Shown one piece after another: positions 37,201 through 45,658 of a DNA stretch of 64,000 nucleotides. Each line of letters opens with the position of its first letter. Within the stretch, counting starts at the first letter, position 1. Under the pieces are notes generated by a model that was not told the origin of the DNA, made no database searches, and saw nothing but the letters and a program-made list of their open reading frames with translations. A program made the translations under genes and the position numbers. This DNA is from an uncultured Bacilli bacterium (GTDB lineage: Bacteria; Bacillota_I; Bacilli_A; RF39; UBA660): assembly GCA_934190785.1 (NCBI GenBank), contig CAKPTA010000001.1, forward strand, positions 186,001 through 250,000. Direction: 5' to 3'.

Positions 37201-38139
37201 TTAATACTTAATTATTTGAAAATCACTATAATTATTAATATTTGTATCTCCGCTAGCATATATTTTATATGCTAAAATTTTAGTTTCTATAGCCTCACTT
37301 CCAACCAGACTAAAAGAAGAACTTGTATCTAGTGGTTTTATGGCATTACCTGGTATAAACCAATATAGCGATTTATCTTGATACTTATTTATTTTACTAT
37401 TAGAGCCTATACTTACAAGAGATTTATTTTCAAGAGATACAACACTTACAATTTTAGTTTTATCAAGAGGATCTTCAATCCCAATTTGATATGGATTATC
37501 ACTGTACTTCTTTCCTACTTTAATAACATCTCCTAGATGAATTGTAAAGGATTCAATCTTATATTTTTTTATTAAAGCACCTAGTTCTTCTACAATATAA
37601 GCATCAGCTATAGAGTCTAGATTTATGTTAGGATGATTGTTTTTAATTTTGTTTGATCCTAATAAAATAATGTCTGCTTCACTATTTTTAGCTAATTTTA
37701 ATTCTAGAGTAGATGGTAAAACGGAACTTTGATTTTGATAAGACTTCCATAAATCATATAAATTTCCATTAGAAGCACTATAAAATCCATCTGATTCTTG
37801 CTCTAATTTTTTTGCTTTTTCTAACATTTTATAAAGTAACTCATCTATTTCTAAATAGGATATATTATCTTTATTTGTTTTGATAGTATATAAATTAATG
37901 ATGTTATCATAAGCATTATATCTATCAAGTAATTTTTCATATTTTGTTAATAAATCATTAATTTCATTTTTAATTAACTTAATATTAGAACTACTAGTAT
38001 TATATATGCTGATATAGCCAATATCATTATTAAAGGTAATTTCAAATATTTCATCTTTACTTTTATTTTTTTCACTAAAAATAACTGCTATAAGGAATAA
38101 AAAGAATAAAGGTATAATTAAGATAATTCTTTTTTTCAT
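37201..38139 (-). CDS. ApbE-like protein lacking usual catalytic residues
   Basis: 312 residues with an N-terminal membrane anchor. The fold matches ApbE (FAD:protein FMN transferase): EKLLDRYNAYD, ESDGFYSASNG, INLDSIADAYIVEEL, ESFTIHLGDVIKVG. Several family-conserved positions differ: the usual A-K-G-Y is A-D-A-Y, the His-x-Asp-Pro loop reads YWFIPGN, and the C-terminal magnesium site (A-D-A-x-x-T) reads I-E-T-K-I-L. It may be inactive or changed in function. No flavinylated partner is seen nearby. Confidence 0.75.
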   Translation of the reverse strand: MKKRIILIIPLFFLFLIAVIFSEKNKSKDEIFEITFNNDIGYISIYNTSSSNIKLIKNEINDLLTKYEKLLDRYNAYDNIINLYTIKTNKDNISYLEIDELLYKMLEKAKKLEQESDGFYSASNGNLYDLWKSYQNQSSVLPSTLELKLAKNSEADIILLGSNKIKNNHPNINLDSIADAYIVEELGALIKKYKIESFTIHLGDVIKVGKKYSDNPYQIGIEDPLDKTKIVSVVSLENKSLVSIGSNSKINKYQDKSLYWFIPGNAIKPLDTSSSFSLVGSEAIETKILAYKIYASGDTNINNYSDFQIIKY

Positions 38140-38142
38140 AAG

Positions 38143-38238
38143 CTATAAATTTATTAATATTTTCTTGATATAGTTATTTTTCATTCTTTTTAATATATAG
38201 GTTATTTGAAGATTATTTAATTTTATAAAAGTAGTCAT
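38143..38238 (-). CDS. Possible 31-residue peptide upstream of the ApbE-like gene
   Basis: ATG 38236-38238 follows AGGTGAT at good spacing; it encodes a basic peptide (MTTFIKLNNLQITYI...) and stops four bases before the ApbE start, so it could be a translationally coupled leader. Very short, and composition is like random AT-rich sequence. The rest of 38239-38379 shows nothing else. Confidence 0.3.
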   Translation of the reverse strand: MTTFIKLNNLQITYILKRMKNNYIKKILINL

Positions 38239-38354
38239 ATTATCACCTATTTCATTATAACATGCTTATTTTTAGTTGTAAATTATCGAATATTTACAAA
38301 AGTAATCCGCAAGCATTGATTTCACTAATGTAAATATAATTATTAAAAAATATA

Positions 38355-38381
38355 TAAAAAAATACTATCATAGTATTTTTT
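38355..38381 (-). terminator. Terminator after the SDR gene
   Basis: AAAATACTAT and ATAGTATTTT form a near-perfect palindrome with A/T runs on both sides. Confidence 0.7.
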
Positions 38382-39108
38382 ATTGAGCTGTAAATCCTCC
38401 ATCAATTGGAATAATTGCTCCAGTTATAAATGATGCTTCATTACTTAATAAATAACAAATTAAATTAGCAATTTCAAAATCTTTACCAAGTCTTCCAATA
38501 GGAAGTGCACTAGCCATCAAGTCTTTCATATCTTTAGGAACTTCTGCAAGAATAGGCGTATCAACATATCCAGGAGCAACAGCATTTACTCTGATATTAT
38601 TTTTGGCGTATGTAAGTGCCAGTGAACGTGTCATTTGATTAATAGCTCCTTTAGTTGCTGAATATGCAAAGCTAGAAGTTGTTCCAACCAGTCCATACAT
38701 AGATGATGTATTTACAATTGCTCCTCCATTATTTTTTAACATTTCTGCAATTACATATTTATTAATCAAAAATATTCCTGTTTGATTGACAGATACAACT
38801 TTATTCCATTCATCTAAACTTACTTCATGGGCAATTGTAGCACTACCTCCTATTCCTGCATTTGCAACTAAATAATCAATGTGTCCATATGTATTTATAG
38901 CATATGCAACGCATTTTTTTATATCATCCTCACTTGCTACATTGCATTTTATACCGTGACAATTACTTCCGATAGATGAAGCAATCTCTTCTACTAAATC
39001 ACTTAAATCAGCTATTATAACAATAGCTCCATTTTCTACTAATTTTTTTGCTGTTGCAAGACCAATACCGCTTGCACCACCTGTAACAATAGCTACTTTA
39101 TTATTCAT
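38380..39108 (-). CDS. Short-chain dehydrogenase/reductase (FabG-like)
   Basis: 242-residue classical SDR: Rossmann cofactor loop GGASGIGLAT, NAGIGG, catalytic Ser in NTSSMYG, YSATKGA (Tyr-x3-Lys), PGYVDTPIL, and IPIDGGFTAQ at the C-terminus. Asp in IADLSD after the second strand suggests NAD rather than NADP. Monocistronic, so the substrate is not indicated. Confidence 0.88.
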   Translation of the reverse strand: MNNKVAIVTGGASGIGLATAKKLVENGAIVIIADLSDLVEEIASSIGSNCHGIKCNVASEDDIKKCVAYAINTYGHIDYLVANAGIGGSATIAHEVSLDEWNKVVSVNQTGIFLINKYVIAEMLKNNGGAIVNTSSMYGLVGTTSSFAYSATKGAINQMTRSLALTYAKNNIRVNAVAPGYVDTPILAEVPKDMKDLMASALPIGRLGKDFEIANLICYLLSNEASFITGAIIPIDGGFTAQ

Positions 39109-39167
39109 ATTACCATATCCTTTCTTAATATCTTCTTATAAATTATATCACAGTTTATGAAACTTAA

Positions 39168-39192
39168 AAATAAAAAGGTAGTTATCTACCTC
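39168..39192 (-). terminator. Terminator after the glycosyltransferase gene
   Basis: AGGTAG-TTAT-CTACCT with a minus-strand T run. Confidence 0.72.
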
Positions 39193-39193
39193 A

Positions 39194-40195
39194 TTATTTC
39201 ATTAATACTTCCTCATATGTTGCTATTAATTTCTTACCAACTGTTTTAATTTCTTTATCTAGGACTTTTTGATATCCATTTTCTACCAATGAAGGTAATC
39301 TTTTATCAATAATTCCTCTTATTTTATCTTCATATTCATCTAGATTTTTAGCCTTATATACGTCTTTACCATCTATTAAAAAGTTGAATATAGGAATATC
39401 GTGAATTACTGTATTTGTTTTTTCAGTTAAAGCTTCTAGTATTGGTATTCCTTCTGTTTCTTCAAGTGTTGGAAAAACATATACATCACATCCACTATAT
39501 GCTTGTTTTATAATATCTGGTTCTTGATATCCTGCAAAATATAAATTATCAAGTTTAGTTCTTACCGCTTTCTTTATTTTTCTAGGTGAAAATGTAAGAG
39601 GTGAATATCCAAACCAAATAAATTTATATTCAGGCATTCTGCGTGCCATTGAAACAAAATCAAGTATTCCCTTTCTCTCTAAATAAAGGCCTAGTCCCAT
39701 AACTACTTTATCGGTTTCTTTATATCCGAATTTTTTTCTAAATTCACGTCCACCTTTTTCATCTCTTTCAAAAAAACGCATATCTATTCCGTTAGAAATA
39801 GCGGTAATTGGCCGGTTCAAATTATATGATTCAAGTAAACTTTTAGAATATTCTGTTGGTGTTATAATATGGTCTCCAAGCCTATAACACTTGGAAATCC
39901 ACCATTTGAATAAAGGCGCTAATTGATTAGAAAAAATAAAAGAATTTCTAAAATCTTCCTCTGTTGAATGAGCATGATAAATTACTTTTTTACCCATTTT
40001 CTTTGCTTTCTTAGCGAGTAAGTATGATTTTGGTCCATAAAAATTGATATGAACAATATCATAATCTGTACACTTAGGATCTAATGTATATTCAATATCG
40101 TTATCTTCAAGTGCCTTAATTTGATGACTCACGGCTTTACCTAATCCTGATTTTCCAATATGCTTTAATCCTTCTGTATATAAAAGTATTTTCAT
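39194..40195 (-). CDS. GT4-family glycosyltransferase
   Basis: 333 residues, GT-B fold. N-terminal domain: MKILLYTEGLKHIGKSGLG, DIVHINFYGP, VIYHAHSTEEDF. C-terminal nucleotide-sugar domain: VVMGLGLYLERKGI, FAGYQEPD, VFPTLEETEGIPILEAL (the E-x7-E motif of GT4). It resembles the diacylglycerol glucosyltransferase-like enzymes of Lactobacillales, so glycolipid synthesis is a reasonable guess but not shown. Start ATG 40195 after GGTGAT. Confidence 0.85.
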   Translation of the reverse strand: MKILLYTEGLKHIGKSGLGKAVSHQIKALEDNDIEYTLDPKCTDYDIVHINFYGPKSYLLAKKAKKMGKKVIYHAHSTEEDFRNSFIFSNQLAPLFKWWISKCYRLGDHIITPTEYSKSLLESYNLNRPITAISNGIDMRFFERDEKGGREFRKKFGYKETDKVVMGLGLYLERKGILDFVSMARRMPEYKFIWFGYSPLTFSPRKIKKAVRTKLDNLYFAGYQEPDIIKQAYSGCDVYVFPTLEETEGIPILEALTEKTNTVIHDIPIFNFLIDGKDVYKAKNLDEYEDKIRGIIDKRLPSLVENGYQKVLDKEIKTVGKKLIATYEEVLMK

Positions 40196-40216
40196 AACAT
40201 CACCATGGCTATTATA

Positions 40217-40450
40217 TCAATAATTTTTTATATTGACAAGAATAACATCAGTGCCTATTTTATTAACTTCATTCCACTTTATTTCTACCTCGTCTGACCG
40301 TGCAAATATATTTAAGAAAAAATGTTTTTTTTGAACAATTAAAGATGTTATGTTCCCATCTTTATCGACAGCTGCATCTATAATGCTCCCTATTTTTTTG
40401 CCGTCTTCTAGAGCAACAACATCTTTATTTTGCAGTTCAGATATCATCAT
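40217..40450 (-). CDS. ylmC: YlmC/YmxH PRC-barrel protein
   Basis: 77 residues, one PRC-barrel (ISELQNKDVVALEDGKKIG, VDKDGNITSLIV). In Bacillus ylmC lies just beyond sigG, and here it follows sigG by 42 bases, so the pairing is kept. Function of the family is not established; it may bind RNA or proteins. Confidence 0.85.
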   Translation of the reverse strand: MMISELQNKDVVALEDGKKIGSIIDAAVDKDGNITSLIVQKKHFFLNIFARSDEVEIKWNEVNKIGTDVILVNIKNY

Positions 40451-40492
40451 AATACCACCTAATTAATTATATTCATATAAAAGAAAAAAGAC

Positions 40493-41269
40493 TCATAAAA
40501 TCATCTTTTTTATGTGATCTATACCGCTTTTTTCTAGTCTTGATATTTGAGCTTGTGAAATACCTATTTCACTTGCTAATTCTAATTGTGTTTTTCCATA
40601 AATATATCTTTCAAGTAAGATATATTTTTCTTTTTCTTTTAATTTAGAAAGAGCATCTTTAAGTGCTATTTTCTGATCTAATGAGTAGTTTTTATTTTTA
40701 GTATCTTCAAGTTGATCTTCAACATAAATAGTATCTCCTCCGTCACTATAAATTGGTTCAAAAATACTAACAGTCTCTTTCATTGAATCCATTGCATTTG
40801 CAACATCATATTCCTTCATATCTAATACTTTAGCTATCATACTAACACTTGGTTCTCTACCGAGTTTATTTGTTAATTCTTCTTTAACACGAAGGGCTTT
40901 ATATGCTGTATCTTTAATGCTTCTTGCTACTCTAAGACTACTTGTATCTCTTAAGTATCTTCTAACTTCTCCTAAAATCATAGGAACAGCATAGGTCGAA
41001 AACTTTACTTCATGCGATAAATCAAAATTATCTATTGCTTTTATTAAACCAATACATCCCACCTGAAATAAGTCATCCATATTATCACATCTATTATTAT
41101 ATTTCTTTAAGATTGATAATACTAATTTTAAATTACCATTTACAAGATCATCTTTAGCAAGCATATCACCCTCTTTGTATCTTTTGAATAAATCTGTCAT
41201 CTCCTCTGTTGTTAAAACTTTAATATTCGCAGTATTCACGCCACAAATCTCTACTTTATGACGTGCCAT
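40493..41269 (-). CDS. sigG: Late forespore sigma factor SigG
   Basis: Directs forespore gene expression after engulfment (gpr, SASP genes). 258 residues with the SigG-specific N-terminus RHKVEICGVNTANIKVL, region 2 (LVNGNLKLVLSILKKYNNR, DDLFQVGCIGLIKAIDNFD, FSTYAVPMILGEVRRYLRD), region 3 (FEPIYSDGGDTIYVEDQL) and region 4 HTH (LASEIGISQAQISRLEKS). It ends in TGA, which shows TGA is a stop codon here. sigE and spoIIGA, which precede sigG in Bacillus, are not adjacent. Confidence 0.94.
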   Translation of the reverse strand: MARHKVEICGVNTANIKVLTTEEMTDLFKRYKEGDMLAKDDLVNGNLKLVLSILKKYNNRCDNMDDLFQVGCIGLIKAIDNFDLSHEVKFSTYAVPMILGEVRRYLRDTSSLRVARSIKDTAYKALRVKEELTNKLGREPSVSMIAKVLDMKEYDVANAMDSMKETVSIFEPIYSDGGDTIYVEDQLEDTKNKNYSLDQKIALKDALSKLKEKEKYILLERYIYGKTQLELASEIGISQAQISRLEKSGIDHIKKMIL

Positions 41270-41406
41270 AAATTATCTCCTTTCATGAATATTATGGTAG
41301 CAAGAATATATTTTATACAAATAAATTACGACTTTAATGTAGTCTAAAGATAATATTTACTTGTTTTTTATCATAAAATAAGTTAATCTATCTATGAGGG
41401 ATAAAT

Positions 41407-42189
41407 ATGAATGAAGAAAAATTAATAGAATATTATAACAAATTTAACGAAGAAAAACGTCTTTTAAGAAGACACGGTAATGTTGAATACATAACATCAA
41501 TGAAGTATATCCATGAATATTTAAAAGAATTTAATAATCCAAAGATAATTGATATTGGCGCAGGCTGTGGGATATATAGTATTGCTCTAAGTTGCGAAGG
41601 ATATGATGTTACAGCTATTGAACTTGTGAAACACAATTTAAGAGTGATTGAGAAAAAATCAAATAGAGTTAAAGCATATCAAGGTAATGCTCTTGATTTA
41701 TCAAGGTTTTCATCTAATTCATTTGAATTTACGCTTCTTTTTGGACCAATGTACCATTTATGTACAAAAGAAGAAAAACTAAAAGCATTAAATGAAGCTA
41801 AAAGAGTTACTAAGATAGGTGGAATCATTATGGTTGCATATTGTATGAATGATTACTGTATTATTAAACATGGCTTTAGAGATAATTTTATAAAAGATGC
41901 TTTAAAAAACGGAAATGTTGACGCTAACTATCATGTTGTATCAAAAGAAGATGACTTATATAGTGTTGTAAGACTTGAAGAAATAGATGAATTAAATAAT
42001 CTATCACATCTTGAACGTATTAAGATTATAGCCCCAGATGGCGCAGCAAATTATATGCGTGATATATTAAACAAAATGGATGCAGAAACATATCAAAAAT
42101 TTATTGAATATAATTTAAGTATATGTGAGAGAAAAGATATGATTGGTGCTAGTGCTCATACTGTTGATATACTTAGAAAATTAAATTAA
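41407..42189 (+). CDS. SAM-dependent methyltransferase
   Basis: 260 residues. Class I Rossmann fold: IIDIGAGCGIYSIAL (motif I), TAIELVKHNLRVIE, FTLLFGPMYHL, EAKRVTKIGGIIMVAY. A helical C-terminal extension. Substrate unknown; close relatives are annotated only as class I methyltransferases. GAGGG precedes the ATG. Confidence 0.85.
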   Translation: MNEEKLIEYYNKFNEEKRLLRRHGNVEYITSMKYIHEYLKEFNNPKIIDIGAGCGIYSIALSCEGYDVTAIELVKHNLRVIEKKSNRVKAYQGNALDLSRFSSNSFEFTLLFGPMYHLCTKEEKLKALNEAKRVTKIGGIIMVAYCMNDYCIIKHGFRDNFIKDALKNGNVDANYHVVSKEDDLYSVVRLEEIDELNNLSHLERIKIIAPDGAANYMRDILNKMDAETYQKFIEYNLSICERKDMIGASAHTVDILRKLN

Positions 42190-42214
42190 AAAAGAACTTG
42201 ATAGTTCTTTTATT
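42188..42214. terminator. Bidirectional terminator
   Basis: AAAGAACT-TGAT-AGTTCTTT between the convergent methyltransferase and kinase-like genes. Confidence 0.78.
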
Positions 42215-42914
42215 TTCCTGTTTTTTTAAAATAATCTATAGTATATTTATATGTCTTTATTTTTTCACTTACTAAATCAGTTAATGGTTTGTTCATTAAT
42301 TCTTCTCTATCAAAATCGAATAATTCTTGAGTCGTAGTATAAAACCAAGCATTATCATATTTTTGTTTAACGATTGTACTTTGAATGATTCTTTTAAATA
42401 ATACTAGAACTTCCATTTTGTTGATTCTTTTTGTTTCTTCTTTAGAACTTTTTATATTTTTCCATGAATCCATATCAATTAATACTATTTTACTATCTGT
42501 TAGTATAACATTGTTATATGTCATATCATCGAGTAAAATATTATGTTCATTTAATTTTTGTGATAAATCTTCCACTTCTTTAATATTTTCAAGTAAATAA
42601 TCTGTTTCTTTTAACATAACATCAACATTATCACTTTTAATATATTCTCCTATATACGCTTCTATTATATCTGCTTCTTTATTTTTATAAAGAATATCAT
42701 ATATTTTCATAATATGACTATTATTTAAAGCTTTTATTGTTTCAAACATTTCATTATTAATACGATAATATGAAACGGTTTCATCGTTATATGTTTTTAA
42801 AATTTTATCTGTACCATCTATTTTATATACGGAACCACAGTAACCTTTATTTATGTATTTTAAACTATCTTCGCACAAATTATACTCATCTAAATTATTA
42901 TTATAAAATACCAT
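42210..42914 (-). CDS. Protein-kinase-fold protein, copy 1
   Basis: 234 residues. Kinase landmarks: Gly-rich loop NKGYCGSVYKI, Lys in ILKTY, Glu in NNEMFETIK, catalytic loop LDDMTYNNVIL, and a metal-binding DMD in VLIDMDSW in place of DFG. It is a compact single domain without membrane segments. Paralogous in layout to the next gene, 14 bases upstream. Whether it phosphorylates protein or a small molecule is unknown. Confidence 0.75.
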   Translation of the reverse strand: MVFYNNNLDEYNLCEDSLKYINKGYCGSVYKIDGTDKILKTYNDETVSYYRINNEMFETIKALNNSHIMKIYDILYKNKEADIIEAYIGEYIKSDNVDVMLKETDYLLENIKEVEDLSQKLNEHNILLDDMTYNNVILTDSKIVLIDMDSWKNIKSSKEETKRINKMEVLVLFKRIIQSTIVKQKYDNAWFYTTTQELFDFDREELMNKPLTDLVSEKIKTYKYTIDYFKKTGK

Positions 42915-42927
42915 AAAATCACACCCT

Positions 42928-43614
42928 TTAAATATTCTTTAACACTTTTTTCTTTGTATCATATAAATTAGGAGTTAATAATAAATCACGTATCTGTTTC
43001 ACATAATTAAAGTCTTTAGTATTAATGATTTTTATTAAATCGGTTACATATATTTCTTTTAGCAAATTAATTAATCTTGAAGTATTTATATCTAAAATAT
43101 CTTCATAATCATAATCACAGTAAAACCATGTATCCGGGTCAATTAAACTAAGACCATCTTTATTTATAATTGTGTTATCATATTTTAAATCTTCTAATAA
43201 AATTCCTTTTTTAGCAAAGTATACTCCTATTTTTAAAAGTGATACAGTACAGTCTTTAATATAATCTTTAGACATAAGTGCTAAATTAGTTCCATCTGCT
43301 TCTATATAAGATCTTGTATACGCTGAAACAACTGAATCATCATCTATTCTTTTATAATCATAGTCAAATAGTAATTTATCTATTTTAACTAAATTTTTAC
43401 CATTATATGCATTAATAATATCAGCAACACCAGGAACAATACGTCCACTATAATCGCAATCTTTATTATATATTTTTAAGATACTTTCACTGTCATATGA
43501 ATAAACCTTGCCACACTTACCTATATTTTTACCAATTTCAGTATTGCTTGAAATAGTGTAATTGTTGATATTACCATAAGTATCATAAAATGTATATAAA
43601 TTAGTACTTTTCAT
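42928..43614 (-). CDS. Protein-kinase-fold protein, copy 2
   Basis: 228 residues from ATG 43614; the frame extends upstream to 43686, but that would place the start inside the htpG CIRCE element. Landmarks: NIGKCGKVYSY Gly loop, Lys in ILKIY, catalytic loop LLEDLKYDNTII, and LIDPDTW as the metal-binding motif. Same size and order as its neighbour but clearly diverged, so an old tandem duplication. The pair probably forms one operon. Confidence 0.75.
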   Translation of the reverse strand: MKSTNLYTFYDTYGNINNYTISSNTEIGKNIGKCGKVYSYDSESILKIYNKDCDYSGRIVPGVADIINAYNGKNLVKIDKLLFDYDYKRIDDDSVVSAYTRSYIEADGTNLALMSKDYIKDCTVSLLKIGVYFAKKGILLEDLKYDNTIINKDGLSLIDPDTWFYCDYDYEDILDINTSRLINLLKEIYVTDLIKIINTKDFNYVKQIRDLLLTPNLYDTKKKVLKNI

Positions 43615-43679
43615 AATCAAAAACGCCCCTTTTTTCTTGTTAAGCAGGTATTCTAACATAAATCGATAAAAATTGCAAC

Positions 43680-43706
43680 CTAGCACTTACTATTGACAAG
43701 TGCTAG
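43680..43706. promoter_or_regulatory. CIRCE element (HrcA operator) of htpG
   Basis: CTAGCACTT - 9 bases - AAGTGCTAG, a perfect inverted repeat. It matches the CIRCE consensus TTAGCACTC-N9-GAGTGCTAA in arm length, spacing and core (TAGCACT/AGTGCTA). It overlaps the -35 box of the htpG promoter, where bound HrcA would block transcription. Confidence 0.88.
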
Positions 43707-43721
43707 TCAAAGTGATATAAC
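43693..43721 (+). promoter_or_regulatory. SigA-type promoter of htpG
   Basis: TTGACA at 43693-43698 (inside CIRCE), 17 bases, TATAAC at 43716-43721; 29 bases ahead of the htpG start. Confidence 0.85.
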
Positions 43722-43750
43722 AATTATGTACTAAAAGAGAGGATGATTTT

Positions 43751-45634
43751 ATGAAAAAGAAAGAATTTAAAGCTGAATCTAAAAGACTTTTAGATTTAAT
43801 GATTCATTCAATTTATACAAATAAAGATATTTTTTTAAGAGAACTTATTTCAAATGCTAGTGATGCAATGGATAAACTTTACTATAAGTCTCTTACTGAT
43901 TCTAAGATAAAAATTAATAAAGAGGATTTAAAAATTAGGATTACACTTGATAAAAATAATAGAACAATTACTATAGCTGATAATGGTTGTGGTATGAGTC
44001 ATGAAGAACTTGAAAATAATTTAGGTACAATTGCTAAAAGTGGTTCTTATGCTTTTAAGCAAGAAAATGAAGACCAAGATGATGTAAATATTATTGGACA
44101 ATTTGGTGTTGGTTTTTATTCAGCGTTTATGATTGCTAATAACGTTGAGGTTGTATCAAAAGAGTTAGCAAGTGATACGGCTCATAAATGGGAATCTAAT
44201 GGTACAGATGGATATACTATTTCAGCAGCACCAAAAGAAAATGTTGGAACAACTATTACTCTTCATATAAAGGATGATACTGATGATATAAAATATAGTG
44301 ACTACTTAGAAGAATATAAAATACGTAATATAGTTAAGCGTTATTCTGATTACATTCACTACCCTATTATCATGAAATGTGAGAATAGAAAATTAAAAGA
44401 AGGATCTAGTGATGAATATGAAACTATTTATGAGGATGAAACACTAAACAGTATGACTCCTATTTGGAAGAAAAATAAAAAAGATATAACAGATGATGAA
44501 TATAATAATTTTTATACAGGTAAATTTTTCGACTATGAAGCTCCACTTAAACATATTCATTTTCAAGTAGAAGGACAATGTTCATATACAGCTTTACTTT
44601 ATATTCCAAGCCATGCCCCATATGATTTTTATTCAAAAGAATATGAAAAAGGATTACAATTATATTCAAATAATGTCTTAATAATGGATAAATGTAAGGA
44701 ACTTGTTCCTGATTACTTTAATTTTGTAAAAGGTATCGTAGATAGTCCTGATCTATCTCTTAATATTTCAAGAGAGATATTGCAACAAGATAAAACCGTT
44801 AATTTAATTGCTAAAAATATAGAAAAGAAAATCAAAAATGAACTTACAAATATGTTAGAAAAAGACCGTGAAACATATAAAAAATTCTTCAAAGACTTTG
44901 GTCTTCAATTAAAATTTGGAATATATAATGACTATGGATTACATAAAGATACGCTACAGGATTTAATTCTATTCTATTCATCTAAAGAAAAAGACCTAGT
45001 AACCCTTAAAGAATTTACAGACGGGTTGGATAAAGATACTGATACAATTTATTATGCTAGTGGTGAAAGTATAGATAAAATTGATATGTTGCCACAAGTT
45101 GAAGCAATTAAGGATAAAGGGTTCCCTATTTTATATTTAACTGAATATGTTGATGAATTTGTTATTAAAACATTAGGAGAATATAATAAGAAAAAATTTG
45201 TTAATGTCTCATCTAAAGATGTTGATTTAAACTCTGAAGAAGAAAAGAAAGAACTTGATAAAGAAAACACTAAATATAAAGATATGTTTAGTGCTATGAA
45301 AGAAGTATTAAAAGAAAACATATTTGATGTTAGATTTACAAATCGTCTAAAAAACCACCCTGTATGTTTAACAACAGAAGGTGAAATTTCACTTGAAATG
45401 GAAAAAATCATGAATGCTATGCCAAATGAAAATGAAGTTAAAGCTCAAACAATTTTGGAAATTAACCACAACCACCCAATAGCAAAGAAAATAGAAAAAT
45501 TATTTAAAGATAATAAAGAAGAATTTAATAAATATACAAAAGTTTTATACGCTCAAGCTAAATTAATTGAAGGAATGAGTATAGATAACCCAACTGAAAT
45601 AAGTAATTTAGTATGTGAAATCTTAGCAAAATAA
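43751..45634 (+). CDS. htpG: Hsp90 chaperone HtpG
   Basis: ATP-driven chaperone, 627 residues. N-terminal GHKL ATPase: IFLRELISNASDAMDKL, IADNGCGM, IGQFGVGFYSAFM, GTTITLHI; middle domain with PLKHIHFQVEGQCSYTALLYIP and the NISREILQQ catalytic-loop region; C-terminal dimerisation domain. A promoter overlapped by a CIRCE element lies directly upstream, so heat-shock control by HrcA is likely; in B. subtilis htpG is not an HrcA target. Confidence 0.97.
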   Translation: MKKKEFKAESKRLLDLMIHSIYTNKDIFLRELISNASDAMDKLYYKSLTDSKIKINKEDLKIRITLDKNNRTITIADNGCGMSHEELENNLGTIAKSGSYAFKQENEDQDDVNIIGQFGVGFYSAFMIANNVEVVSKELASDTAHKWESNGTDGYTISAAPKENVGTTITLHIKDDTDDIKYSDYLEEYKIRNIVKRYSDYIHYPIIMKCENRKLKEGSSDEYETIYEDETLNSMTPIWKKNKKDITDDEYNNFYTGKFFDYEAPLKHIHFQVEGQCSYTALLYIPSHAPYDFYSKEYEKGLQLYSNNVLIMDKCKELVPDYFNFVKGIVDSPDLSLNISREILQQDKTVNLIAKNIEKKIKNELTNMLEKDRETYKKFFKDFGLQLKFGIYNDYGLHKDTLQDLILFYSSKEKDLVTLKEFTDGLDKDTDTIYYASGESIDKIDMLPQVEAIKDKGFPILYLTEYVDEFVIKTLGEYNKKKFVNVSSKDVDLNSEEEKKELDKENTKYKDMFSAMKEVLKENIFDVRFTNRLKNHPVCLTTEGEISLEMEKIMNAMPNENEVKAQTILEINHNHPIAKKIEKLFKDNKEEFNKYTKVLYAQAKLIEGMSIDNPTEISNLVCEILAK

Positions 45635-45658
45635 AAGGCACTTCAATGTGTCTTTTTT
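45635..45658. terminator. Terminator between htpG and the DUF4186 gene
   Basis: AAGGCAC/GTGTCTT stem (one G-U) followed by T residues just after the htpG stop. Confidence 0.78.

Noticed and set aside
43614..43686. The upstream extension of the second kinase-like protein to 43686
   Set aside because: It would start inside the CIRCE element, has no ribosome binding site, and the extra residues do not align with the paralogue.
45052..45411. Minus-strand frame of 119 codons within htpG
   Set aside because: It lies wholly inside a highly conserved gene, has no ribosome binding site, and its composition is that of antisense sequence.
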